A stretch of DNA of 64,000 nucleotides from NCBI GenBank assembly GCA_020086605.1, contig JACBWW010000015.1, positions 12,574,390 to 12,638,389 on the forward strand, written 5' to 3'. Both the position numbers and the translations under genes were made by a program. The notes below the pieces were generated by a model, which saw nothing but the letters and a program-made list of their open reading frames with translations, was not told the origin of the DNA and did not search any database. How positions within the stretch are numbered: the stretch's first letter is position 1; the number at the start of each line of letters is the position of its first letter. The stretch is from Lanius collurio (taxonomy: Eukaryota; Chordata; Aves; Passeriformes; Laniidae). This document shows positions 1-12,000 of the stretch, piece after piece.

Positions 1-2339
1 GGAGAATAATGCTCATGAAAATACTTGTAAAATATTGAGGTCGACTTCTTTTGTGAGGATACAGAACACGGTCTGACAAAAAGTATGAGCAGGTGGAGCT
101 GCAGTCCTGGAGTTTCTCTCACAAATATACTCTGTCAGGTGTATTCAGCTATCTTTCAAGCTGATTTCTGTGGTGAGTATAACTATGTGTGTTAATGAGG
201 ATTTAGCCTGGAAAAACCTAATTTAAAAGCACAGATGGCTGGTTTTGATTTCTGTGTCCAGTGTGCTATAGTGAACCAACTCTAATTGACAAGAGAAGCC
301 TGATGCAGCTGAAAGAGTGTTTGCTGTGGCCAGAAAGAGTCTTCCAGCTCTTGAAAAATTATGCTTAGGTGAAACTGTGGCTTATGATAACATGGTGATT
401 TCCATCAGAGCTGACACAGTGATTTCCAATCATGGTATCACCTTTCTTACATGGAAGATTCTTCCTTTTAAAAATACAACACATTTCTGTGAGCAATTTA
501 ATGATGAACTTTTTATTGTCATTTAGTGGGAATTGACATAACCTTTTGTAAGGAACAAACTATCACAATATGAACTATCTTCTAAAGAAGGAAATATTAC
601 TGTGTTTTCTTCCTCATTTTGCTCTCCTTTTAATGAATTCCTTTGAACAAGAGGAACTGGGAGTTGCCTCTGGTATAAGAATCTGTCCTAGCTGTGATAT
701 GAGGAAAAAGCACTGAAATGGTGGGATGCTCTATGACCTGTGTGAAGCTATTTTTTGAAGTTTACCAGAATCTGAGATTTTGAGGAAACATATACTGTTC
801 CTAATTTCACTGGATCAAAGCTTTGTCCCATTTCTTGGAGAACTCAGAAGCAAGACAACAAAGTACTTTTCCCCTCCCTTTGCTACTGTTCATGCTCTCT
901 AGAAGAAAGGTGTTGATCCAACTGTTTAGTTTGCAGCCAAATATAGAGCTGCACATTACCGAAACCATAAAAAGGGATTTCCAGTAGAGATTTGCAAATT
1001 CAACAGCTCTTCATTTTGGGAAATTAGTTTATTACTGACAAGCTGAACCAAAGCATATTAAAAATTAAAATTTTTTTATCTGTGTTTAAGAAGATTTATT
1101 CTATGACTTACTCAGAGAATTTTGACAGAAAATATGTAACTCTCAGTATGCCTTTTTTCTTCATCAAAACATAACTATTTTCATATGATTTTTATTTTCC
1201 TGAAGCCTGTGAACCATAAAGATAACAATCTCACAGAAAATTTGAAAGAGCATGAAATGTATGCAAAACAGAAGCTCAGAATGAAAAAGATTGCCTGGAA
1301 TAAACACTGAGAGCATAGTAAAGCAAAATCATTGGAGTTTTCTGGAATATTCATCCTCAGTACATTGTCCTACCTTAATGCATTGGAATTAATCTATTAT
1401 TTAAGATCAAAAAATGTATGCTTGTGTGGCAATGTGAACTGCTTGTGTATATGAAAAGTATACTTGAACTTATAATTTCCTATTAAAAAGACACGGATTT
1501 TTACATCCAGCTTGGTTTGCAAAGCTGACTTGTGGCAGTTTCACTTTTGAACTTATTTTCAAAAATGAAATTAGACAGTACTAAACAGAAGGAAGAAAAT
1601 TTAAAACTTTTGGAAAAGAGAAACAATAAAAGAAAAAAACCCAATTATTATAAACTACACTCACATAACAAACACTATTGACAAATAGAACACACACAAG
1701 AACGAAAACAGGTGTAATTTAACCATTTAATATTTACTAAGGGCATTGGAAGGTCAACAGTAAAACTGCACAATATGAGATATATTTAAGTCCCCTGGTG
1801 TAAGGACAATTCATGCTTCACTAGATTGCTTGCTCTGATGAATTCCCTATTTAGTACTATTCTGCTATTATCTCTTAATTTAGTTTTCTTAGATTTAAAA
1901 CCTGATTCCAGCACAAATATGCAGAAATAGTGTAATTCATAAAAATGTCCTCTCCCGATTAAAGAGCAGAGATGGATTCCTTAGCTGATTCTTCTCTGCA
2001 GAAGAAAATTTTTAAAATCAATATCTATTCATAAATAAAAATAATTTAAGGAGCCTGGAAGAACATTTCTGTAATCTCACCACATATATCCTGATAGGGA
2101 ATGCAGATGACTAAGCCTGTATATAAAGTAGAATATTTAACCTCTTAGCACTTTCAAAGCAGCGGTGGGTTAAGAGAGAGGTTCTGAAGCAAGAGTTAAA
2201 TCGTGCAAACCAGGATGTTCAAAATTCACAGTCTCTGAAAGGTTCCTGACATGCTGATGGGCCAGATTTAGGCAGAAAAGAAAAGCTGCAATGCTTTTGA
2301 GAAAATGAGATAGGATCTGATTTACTGGGAACAAAGGGA
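1..2339. other. Gene-free AT-rich interval
   Basis: I see no gene, exon pair or recognisable transposon here. The stretch is AT-rich with frequent stops in all frames; the longest open stretch is about 70 codons and has no recognisable motif. Confidence 0.6.
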
Positions 2340-2612
2340 AAAAAATAACACCACCAAAAAAAAAAGAAAAAAAAAAAATCAAGCAGAAAACCAAAGCAAA
2401 CCCAACCAAAGAAACTTACTAAACAAAAGCAACAACAACAAAGAAAACAAACCAAAAACAAACAAATGAACAACCAACCAAAAACCACACAAAAAATCCC
2501 CCAAAACAAAACAAAAATAAAAAAAAAAACCTGACCAACCAAAAAAACTGAAACAAAACAAAACAAAAAAACCCAACCAAAATCTGCTCCAAAAATCCAA
2601 AAATCCAAAAAG
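2340..2612. repeat. A/C-rich low-complexity tract
   Basis: About 270 bp are made almost only of A and C, with units such as AAAACC, CCAACCAAA and AACAACAACA. The complementary strand reads as long F/L/V/C-only open frames, which are composition artefacts and not genes. Similar but shorter tracts recur at 27779-27810, 31845-31895 and 46540-46605, and in the opposite sense at 14455-14520 and 57500-57605. Confidence 0.85.
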
Positions 2613-2974
2613 AAAATACCTTAGAAACAAAGGCAGTCTGTACAAGAAGGGAATAAAGACTTCAGATAAACCAAAGTGGAAACCAGCTGCTAATGCTTTC
2701 TATGAAAATGCTAAAGGGGGCATTTTTATGGGGAAAAAAAAGAAACAAGAATGGAAGAAAAACATCAAATATGATAGAAAGCACCACTTGAGATGATAGA
2801 CTCTAGGGATTAAATCAAAATCATTCTTCTAACTTTTGGAAAATGGGTGGTCCAAAATATGACATTTTTGCAGGTGACATAAGACTGTATTTGAAGACCC
2901 TGTATGAGAAGCTCTCCTCATTTTAGGTCAATATGCCTTCTGCCGTAAAAGAATAAAATTAGGGTATCTATACT

Positions 2975-3160
2975 GAATCATAGGGTCATAGTCATAAAAT
3001 GGCCTAGTTGAAAGAGACCTTAAAGGTCTTCTAGTTCCAGCCTCCCTGCAGTGGGAAGGAGCACCTTCCAGTAGACCAGGTTGCTCAAAGGCTCCTCCAG
3101 CCTGGCCTTGGTTGAATGTAGAGGGAAGTTCTTAACAACAGAAAGGCTGCCTTCATAAAT
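2975..3160 (-). mobile_element. CR1 LINE 3' end fragment
   Basis: Read on the minus strand, this is the 3' terminal part of a CR1 non-LTR retrotransposon. On the plus strand it begins with the inverted tail AATCATAGGGTCATAG. This is followed by the diagnostic block in which CR1 tails read 'gagaccttaaaggtc-tctagttccagcctcc', and then by the 'accaggttgctcaaaggctcctccagcctggcc' block. It is strongly 5'-truncated, as usual for CR1. The inner boundary near 3160 is approximate because similarity fades gradually. No coding capacity remains. Confidence 0.85.
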
Positions 3161-6100
3161 CTGAGGCTCTGTCCAGCTGAGGGCCTCAGACAAGGCCACA
3201 AGCACTTACAGGTTAAATGTATGTGCTAAACTAGGCTTTGAGAAAAAAACTTGCAAAGACATGAAAAGTAATAATAAATTCTTTTTCAAACACATCAGGA
3301 GCAGAAAGCTTGCCAGAGACGTGTAAGAGCCAATAGATAAGAAAGGCATAAAAACATTTGCCATGTACAAACTTGTGGAAGTTTCCATGCTGCAACTCTT
3401 CTTTTTAGAGGAGGTGTTAGAGAATCTGTCACAAACTGAAGTGTTAGTGGAACAGATTATAGAACAAATTGACAGAATACTCAAACCACCAGAACTGGAT
3501 GGCACCTGCCCAAGTTCTAATGGAATGCAAACGTGAAATGGCTGAACTGCATAAATTCATAGCCAGACTACATAAATTCTCACTTAAAGCCACCTAGGTA
3601 TGAGGTGGCAGTGGGAAGGGCAAGAAGAATTTTTAAAAAGAGGTCCAGAGAACAATACAAAAGTACAGAGAAAGATCTTAAGCTTTACAACAGTTGCAGC
3701 ATGAGGAATGATTAAGTAGATCAGCACCACCTTGCCTGGAAAAGAGGCAACTGCCATGACACTGTGCAGAAAGGAGCATATTACAGATAATATTGAAAGT
3801 TGGTCATAATTTTTTCAAATGTTTGAATGAGCAAATATCAAAATACATTAATTAGTGTCAGATTCAAAAGAAAAATTCTTCAAACAATCCTTACTTTAGT
3901 TGTGAAGCCTTTTTTCCAAGAGTTGGGCATTTTTTTTTGGTCCAGATTTGACTTTTGTCCAGTTTGAAAGATTTTTGTCCCCTAATTGGAAAAATCTCAT
4001 ATGAGAACAAAGAAAAAGCCTGGAGGCTAGGAGACAAAGATTTACAGAAAAAGATTTCATTCATGTGTTTTAAATAAAGAGGAGATCACTGAAGGTGGAT
4101 GAAAGTTTTCAAGTACCTAAAAGGCTGTTGCATAGAGTTAAGGGACTGTTCTTCATGTGCTCCAAGGACAAAAAAGAAATAGGTGTCAGTCTACAAGCTA
4201 ATTAATAGCAGAAATACATTTCTAATGGTAGGGAAGCACTAGAAGAGATTCCCTGTAGACCCAGCAGAGCCTCTACCCTTGGAAAGTTTTCACTGAACTG
4301 ACAGTAATATTGGGTGATTATACACTGCTTGCTTATTGAGGGATATTCTAATCTTTCATCTGTTCTGTTGCTATTTTCCTCTCCTCAAACTAAGAGAAGA
4401 AACACTACTCCTCCTTTTACTCTGGCACTTTCTGACTATTCTTTCATGCATTTATTTTAACCCATCTACCAACTTACCATGGTTATAAATGTAACCCACT
4501 ACTTCCCAGATCTGAAGAAGTATGTGTGAGGTGTGGACATTGTGCAAGATAACAGTTATCCATGGCTGACAGATGTCTAAAACCTGCAGAAAAGGGATAC
4601 TTTTATTTAAACAATATTTAAACAATAGAGAAGTATATGGTAGTCAGATGAATGTTTTGACTGGTTAACTGTTGTACTATTTACACAATGACTTCAACAA
4701 ACTTTGATAATATAGTCCAAATATTTCCATGCAAGGATCATCAACCCAAAACTGAATGCCATATGTCAATCAATTTTCAGTAAATCAATTATATTCTGTT
4801 TTCTTACCCCAGGACTTCTATTTCTCCATCAGTCCATCTCAAGTAGGGCCACGTGGTGCTCTAAAGCAATGAGGACATGCTTAATACACTAGTTTTAAAA
4901 AGCTGTTAACAACCTAAGAAGAACATTTTGATCAAAGCATTTAAAATTTTGGCCTGAGATTTTTTTTTTAATGCCAAAAAATGTGTCTTAATTTAGGCCC
5001 CCAAAAGACATAGATTTGCTTTCCAATATCCTGGATTTGACAGACAGTGGAAGACACCCATAGGATCTGTGGATGCTGGCAGTAAAGTCAAACCAGACAC
5101 TTCCAATATAGGTGCCTAAATATGGATTAAACTGCCTCTCTTGAGGCACTCAAATTTGAAAATGATTGGCTGCAATCCCCACTGAAGCAGCTCACACCAT
5201 TCTCTACATGGTCTGTGTGCTAAAGTTCTAGTAGCAATTGTTTTAACTGGAAAGAGTTCAATTTTCATTTTTCTGAGAGAAAACTGGCCAGTCCCAATTA
5301 TGGAAACAGATCTTCAGCATAACACTTTTAAAAAACTTTTCCCCAGAAATTCTCCTGGGGAAGTCACTAGCAGGGCAAAACTAGCTCTTCCAGAAGAGCT
5401 GACAGTTGTTTACATTTTAATGTGGAGGAATCCAGCAAGTCTGCAAGTTTATTTTTAGTAGCTGTAAACTGAGTTATTTAACTCCTTTTTTTTTCTGTGA
5501 CTGGAACTGAGACATAAAAATTAATAACACATTGGCCAACTGGTGCCTGAGCTTATGCTAGAGTTCAGATGATGATGAATACTGTGTTAGTAAGAAAGCA
5601 GTAGGATTCTTTCACATTATATTTCTTGTGATGCCTCATCTAAATATTTGCAATCTGACAGCCTCCGTGCTTAGAATAGCTCTGGTTGCCACAAAAATGC
5701 TGGGTTGCTATCTCTGAGCAGGATGAATCTGCTTCCTTCCTTGTGGAGGAAAGCTGGCAAAGAGTATTTTGTTACCAGTGTCCTGGCTTCATCACAGGAG
5801 CACAAGTCCTGCCAGATCCAGCTATGAAAGCTGTGCCAGCTGCTCTCTCAGGGGCTCTGAGTGAGCTAGAAAAAGCCAAAAGTCAGCCAAGCCTCCCTTC
5901 AATAGTATTATGAGAGACCTCCTCTGCTTAGTGTCCCCAGGGATGCAGAACTGTGGTTGGTGCTCCCCAGGACAGTCCTAGCAAAAGCACCCCAGGCAGC
6001 TCAAGCTGCTCCCTGCTCACAGGAAAGCCCTCAGTTCAACACTTCTGCTGCTAATCCCCTGTGCTTGTCGGGGAAAGGAGCTTGCTGCACGAAACTAATT

Positions 6101-9100
6101 CCTTTCTAAGTGTGAAGCACCTTCCTGTAAGACAGCAAACTTGAAAAGCTGGTGCATTACTGGCATTCTAGTGTAAAATCAGAATTGCCTGAATCATAAA
6201 TCAATCCAGTCACAGGATTCAAGGAGCTCAGTTGTGAGATCATGTTTTCTAAAAAGACAAAGCTGCATTTTCCTCCAAAGCCACCATTAGGGATCACAAC
6301 CACTGTTCTGCAGTCAGAACAGTGAGTGCAAAAATAATTTAACCAAGGAGCCATACCAAGAAATTATGTTAATGTAGGTATAAAGCATGAAAAAATTTCA
6401 AATTATGCACACAAAGAAAGATAAACCATCAGGTTTTACTATACTATCATGTGTATATGATTGAAAAAACAGCTCTAATAAAAAGAAGATGAGAGGCAGT
6501 CACATAACCCAAAATGGATGGCCAGTAGCTGCATGGTTTGGCTTCTGTTCTTAACTAAGATGCAGACTTCTGCCCTTTTCTCTGGCACATTATTCAACTT
6601 CAAAGTCTGTTTCCATATATATCTCCAAAGCCATGCAATTTAATTAGCTAGCCTCCAAGGGGGCTGGAAAAATATTTATTAAATACTTGCAGATGCTTTT
6701 GATCAGGGAGGCACAGCAGAAGGGAACAGCGGTGTTTACATGGGGTTTGACAAGAATTGCAAGCGATCTTTGTGTTTGGTGTTAAAGGGAAAGCTGAATT
6801 ACATTGCAAAGCATTGAACAGTTCTGGCAGAAAGCACAGAGAAATATCTAAGCATATCTGATGACCAAACCCTTTATTGACATGGTCTGCTTACAGGTCT
6901 TTGACATTTCTCACTGTTATGATCAAATCTATTCTAAGTTTGTCAGAAAGAAATGCATCTGAAATCATGATTATTTTAGGACAAAACCTCTGTCTATGGT
7001 TCTGTACACATAATCACTAAGTGAATTGTTAAAATAATAAGGATTCTGCAGGGAATTTTGTATTGCATACCTTATACAGCCTATTAAAGGCGAGGAGGAC
7101 AATTTGGATAGATCAGTCATTTCCTTATCTCACTAACACAAAGTCTTTATTGGTGAGACCCATATCAATCAAGCAATTCCTGAATTAATGCTCTGTGAGA
7201 GAAGTTAATATTAACAGGCTAATGTTATCTGTGTATTTCTTTGTTCTTTTCACATGCATTCTGAATACCAAAAGAGTAGGCAAACTGTTTTTAAGGATCA
7301 GATATTAAGACACTGTGTCATGTGAAATCTGGACAAGGAAATATACAGTATTTTCTGGGGTGTTCTTTGTCTCTGAACTTAATAGTGAGATATGAAAGGT
7401 GGGTGGAGAAACCTGAGTTAATATTTTTCTTATAAGTTGGGGCTTTTACTTTCTCTCTTTAGCCAAACAAACACCACCAAGTTTTGGAATTGCCAACAGT
7501 TATGAGCTGAAGAGTTCAACAGATAGTCTGACAGATACTGGCAACACCACTCAATATAACTCTTGCCAGGCCACTGCCTTTGCACTGCCATCTTAATCCC
7601 AGATCCTTGCCCCTTGTAAGTGGGTGCCTACAGATCTCCAAATGGCAGTGACCTTCCCACAGCTTAAAGAAGGGGGCTGATGGATATGAACTCTGAAATT
7701 AGAAAAAGCTGTCTTTGGTAATATTAAATTACCTGCCCAAATTAACAGTCAGCCCAACAGGAACCTGATGATCACATCTGGTTAAGTCACACACATCCAT
7801 GTCAGCCAGTTTCAGAGTCTTAGAGGTGGCCAGACTGGTCTCTAAAGGTTGGAAAGCTCCGGTCTTATTTAGTGAAAAGCTGTCATACCATGAAGTCTCA
7901 GTATTGAGATGTCAGAGGGAGAAAGGGGAAAGGATTGCATTTTGAGTAGCGCGGGACAGAAGTTTTAAAGGGAAGGAAAGGCTGCTACAAGCGTCACCAA
8001 GCTTAAATTATAGCAAATGTAAATCTGTACCTGTTTTAATACTTCGTCCTCAAACAGAGAAACTTCAAAATAAGTGTGTTGTACGATGCATTTAATAATC
8101 ACTTCCAGTCAAAAAATTTCTCCCTGTGAAGAGCAGTTCAAAAGGATTCACTATGTAATTCCCATTTAGACCTATCACTGACCTGAACACACAGGACATC
8201 ACAGTCAGTTATAAAGTTTCTTTGTAGCTTTTAGAAAACTTTCTGACTGAAATATTTCCTATTTATTGTCATTGCTGAAGATTAACTAAATTCAGTATTC
8301 AGGCAAGCGTTCATACATCAAATGCAGAAAAATAGTATTCTCAAATGATTGAGGTGACTTTTCTTTAGAAAAGGACAAGAAAGTCGCTGTGTTTGTGGGA
8401 GACATGCATAATAAAACTACCTCTTTAAAGTGCAAAGAGTTCCACGGTCTCCCTAACATGCTAATAATGGGTGACAAATAGTAATCTATTCAATTCTAAA
8501 AAAAAAAAAAAACCTGACAGATGGAATCTATGTGATTTAAATTAGATTTGATCCAATAATGAAAAAAATGACAGTGCCAACAGTTAAATGCAAAACTGCC
8601 ATTCCTGGTAGAAAAAAAAATCACTTGTCTGAGGCTAACTTAGGCAGCACTAAAAGATAATTATTGTTTGGAATGCAAATTTAGCAGAACAATAAAATGA
8701 GAACATTACCATGTAAGTGCACAATTTAGCATTTATCAAGTGACTGTTTAAATTTCAAGGTAACGAGAAACAAACTACTAGAATATGGATGAACTTTCTT
8801 ATTGGACAGACAATCTTATTATCACAGAAAACACTGCAAATGAACAAGATAAGAGCTATCAAACTAATGCTGGACTCTTTTTATGCAAGAGCACCATCCT
8901 TTACATTCCTAACTGTTTAATGTCTAATTATTGTCTTTTATAACTCATGTACTTTTAAGATGAGATCACTTGACCCATAAAAAGGTCCTGAGATTAACCG
9001 TCTGCTACTTAGTGCACATCTTTGTCCCTCACTAAAGTAGAGTAAAACATTCAGAAGATGGTAGTCAGGATGTATTTAAGCATACATTCAGTTTGTGGAA

Positions 9101-11946
9101 GAGGGGAAAATAAGAAATTGTAGAAAATTTGCTAGGAGATAAGATAAATTTTAGCATTCAGCTATTCCAATGCCTACATACCCACAGCAGGGAAGCAATA
9201 GTTGAAATGGAAAACAAAGGTTACTACTGCATGTTTTTGAACTGGCTGGTTAGAGAAGTGTGTAAGAAAAAAAATGGAATATAAAAGAGGGCAAGATTTA
9301 GATGGTGAGCTCACAAGTGAGTCACTCAGCAGACTCAGATAATGTACTGGGAAAAAATAGATGGACTCTTAGTGTGAAGAGCTGTAGAACCTGTAGAAGT
9401 TTCTGTTTCCTGACAGAAAATATTTTTGCTCCTTTTCACCTCTGTTAGCTGGTCTAAAGATTTCAGTTCTATCCCCAAGTCTTGCCAGTGCCTCCCCCTT
9501 TACTGCTTTGATATACCAAAGCCACTCTCATACCCTATCAGGGCAGGCCCTGTGTGCAGCAAGACTCCCACTTTGCTGGGCAGCACAGACAACTGCACAA
9601 ATCCTTTGTAGTCTTGTTTTGTTTTGCATGAAGTCACTGGTTAAAGACCATACGTGTTATAATTGTGAAATTAGGATTTCAGCTCCATCTACAGAGATAC
9701 ACAGCTTTTGGTGTAGATATGGTTAATAGAATAAAAGGCCGTAAGTGGCTACTCATATAAGAACTGAAACCAGTGATATTTTTATTAGGCAGGTAGTTTT
9801 CAATTCTGAAATTCAGTAGTTCAAATTATATTGCAAACTGGGCCTCTTTGGAGATTTTTATTAAAATATCACATGCAATTATTTTTCTATTCCAGTCCTC
9901 TCTTACATTTCTCCATGGACACAACTGAAAGGCCTGTGTGCCACCACAATCCTCCTAATGAACATAAGAAAATGGTATTCCTAAATAGCATAGTCTCTCT
10001 AATGTAACTTGCTCTGGGGTTTACTTGTATTTTAAGTACAGTGAGATGCAAAGGGTACAAACAAAAGTCAGAGGAAATAAGATATGCCAATGAAAATCAA
10101 TTAAGGACCTCAGCCTTTCCCTTAACTTCCAAAATCCTGAGTTTTGGTGTTGTTCAAGGATCTGGAGGCTCCACTGGGTAATAGTTTTGCTGTGTAAGGT
10201 ATTACACCTACATGTAAGAAGACAGTTCCTGCCCTGGAGAGTTTGTCTGTTTAACAAATTAAATACAACTTGCATTCCATTTAATGTGGCCTTTCTTCTT
10301 TTCTTCATTTTAAATGGCTGTGCAATATATCATGCTGGTGACAAGTTCTCTGTGATATTTTTAATTTGAATCAATGTTTCAGTGAAGTATTGCCTTTTGG
10401 ATCTTAGGAAAGAAAGACATTCTTAACCAATACGTACTGCATGAATTTTTCATGGCTCTACAGCAAGTGATAGTGTCACATGCTGGCACATACACCAAGC
10501 AGTTTTATTTTTGTTTAAATACATGGACACAAATCACGTTGTTTCTGAAACGGAAGAAACATCATTCGCTCTTTGCTGCATCTGTTAGTGACACGAGAAA
10601 AGCAAAATTACTTCAGCAGCAGAAGTGGTTTGCTTGCCATGCCAATCCCTCTGCTTCGCTAAAAGGGCAGGCGGCTTCTTTCAGATATCAAAGTGCAGGT
10701 ATGGTGTTACTTCTCTGAGGGAAGGTGAACAAACTTTCACAGAATGTCTTACATGGATATCTTAGAAAGGGAGAGATAACAAGGGAGATGACAGAGGAAA
10801 GCATAATTACTGCACACAAAGTCTCCTGCTTGCTTTTTTGTGGTGAGGGTTGTGTTGTGCCCTTCAGCACGTAAACACGCTGTCAGTGGCTGTGCGTAAC
10901 AATGGGGCCACATGTTGTAAGTAAGGTCTTGGTGTCAGGATTGGTATACATTTCTTCCATTTTTCTGCCCATCAGGAACATACAGCATCTCTATTCTGAT
11001 TAACAAGAAGCTTTACATAGCCTTGAGGGAGAGTCATGATACAAAAATAAGCGCAGCATTAACTGGTAGCTAGAGATAGGGAGTGGAGTAGGAGCACTGA
11101 TTTAGTGGGATTATGTGGAGTGTAAATCAGAGCATTTTTGAGACCAAAGGGATGAATTAAATCCTGGAATATATACTCTGAAATATATCTCCTGAAATTT
11201 CTGTCTCACTGACATAAGAATAATAAACAGATTCTTTGTACCAAGAGCCCAGTTTAACTCTTATCTAGCTCCATAGTCTAAAGTCTACTCTATCAGGTTT
11301 ATAAGCACCTCCAGTGTTACATCAGAGATTTGAAGAGGTTAAACTAAAGGCTGCAAATGGAAATTGCAAGAGCATAAATCACTGTTGATACTGCTAATCT
11401 TTCAAAAGGCTTAACAGGAACAATTTTTCTCATATGTTCTCTTATCTTCTCATACCAATAGAGGTTTTGTCTGAGTACTACAGAAAACCTCTGTAGGCAG
11501 AGATTAAATTAATTGTTAATACTGGAAAACTCTTTTCAATCTGCTAAAAGGTTTTAAACCATAGTTCAGTGACCCTATTTCATTCCCCATGCCCTGAGGG
11601 CTGTCTCCTTTAGGAGGTGGGGAGGCGTCAAAATGAAAAGATCATTGACTAAGTATCAAATGTGTTTGCTTATGACTGTTCTCCCACAAAGAAATGCCTT
11701 GAAGCAATATAATGCCTGAGTTTGAAGCACATCAGTTTTATCCTCTGTATCATTAAAGCTGAACAGCTCAGCTGGGTCATCACACTTGGGCAATTCTGCT
11801 GCCATCAGTATCAGGGCTGTTACCCAGGATCTCTTGGCCATTCTCCATTACAAGAGGAGATATACAAGGCCTTCCATCTGAGAACAGATTCTGGACTTCA
11901 GCTCCAAAATTGTTAAAGACATTGCAAATTCTTGTGCTGTATAAAA
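3161..11946. other. Gene-free interval
   Basis: This is AT-rich non-coding sequence. Open frames are short (under 105 codons), show no domain-like composition and lack consistent splice-site pairs. A 10-bp perfect inverted repeat with a 4-nt loop lies at 6301-6324. A slightly GC-richer patch at about 5800-6080 has no recognised identity. Confidence 0.5.
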
Positions 11947-12000
11947 ATCTTGGAATTAGTAGATGAGTGTATAATCTTGGAATTAGTAGATGAGTGTATA
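11947..12000. repeat. Tandem duplication, 2 x 27 bp
   Basis: Two adjacent identical 27-bp copies start at 11947 and 11974 (unit begins ATCTTGGAATTAGTAGATGA). Lack of divergence between copies suggests a recent local duplication or a short polymorphic minisatellite. No gene is nearby. Confidence 0.9.

Noticed and set aside
2219..2645. Long minus-strand open frames rich in F, L, V and C
   Set aside because: They arise from the A/C-only low-complexity tract and have no protein-like composition.
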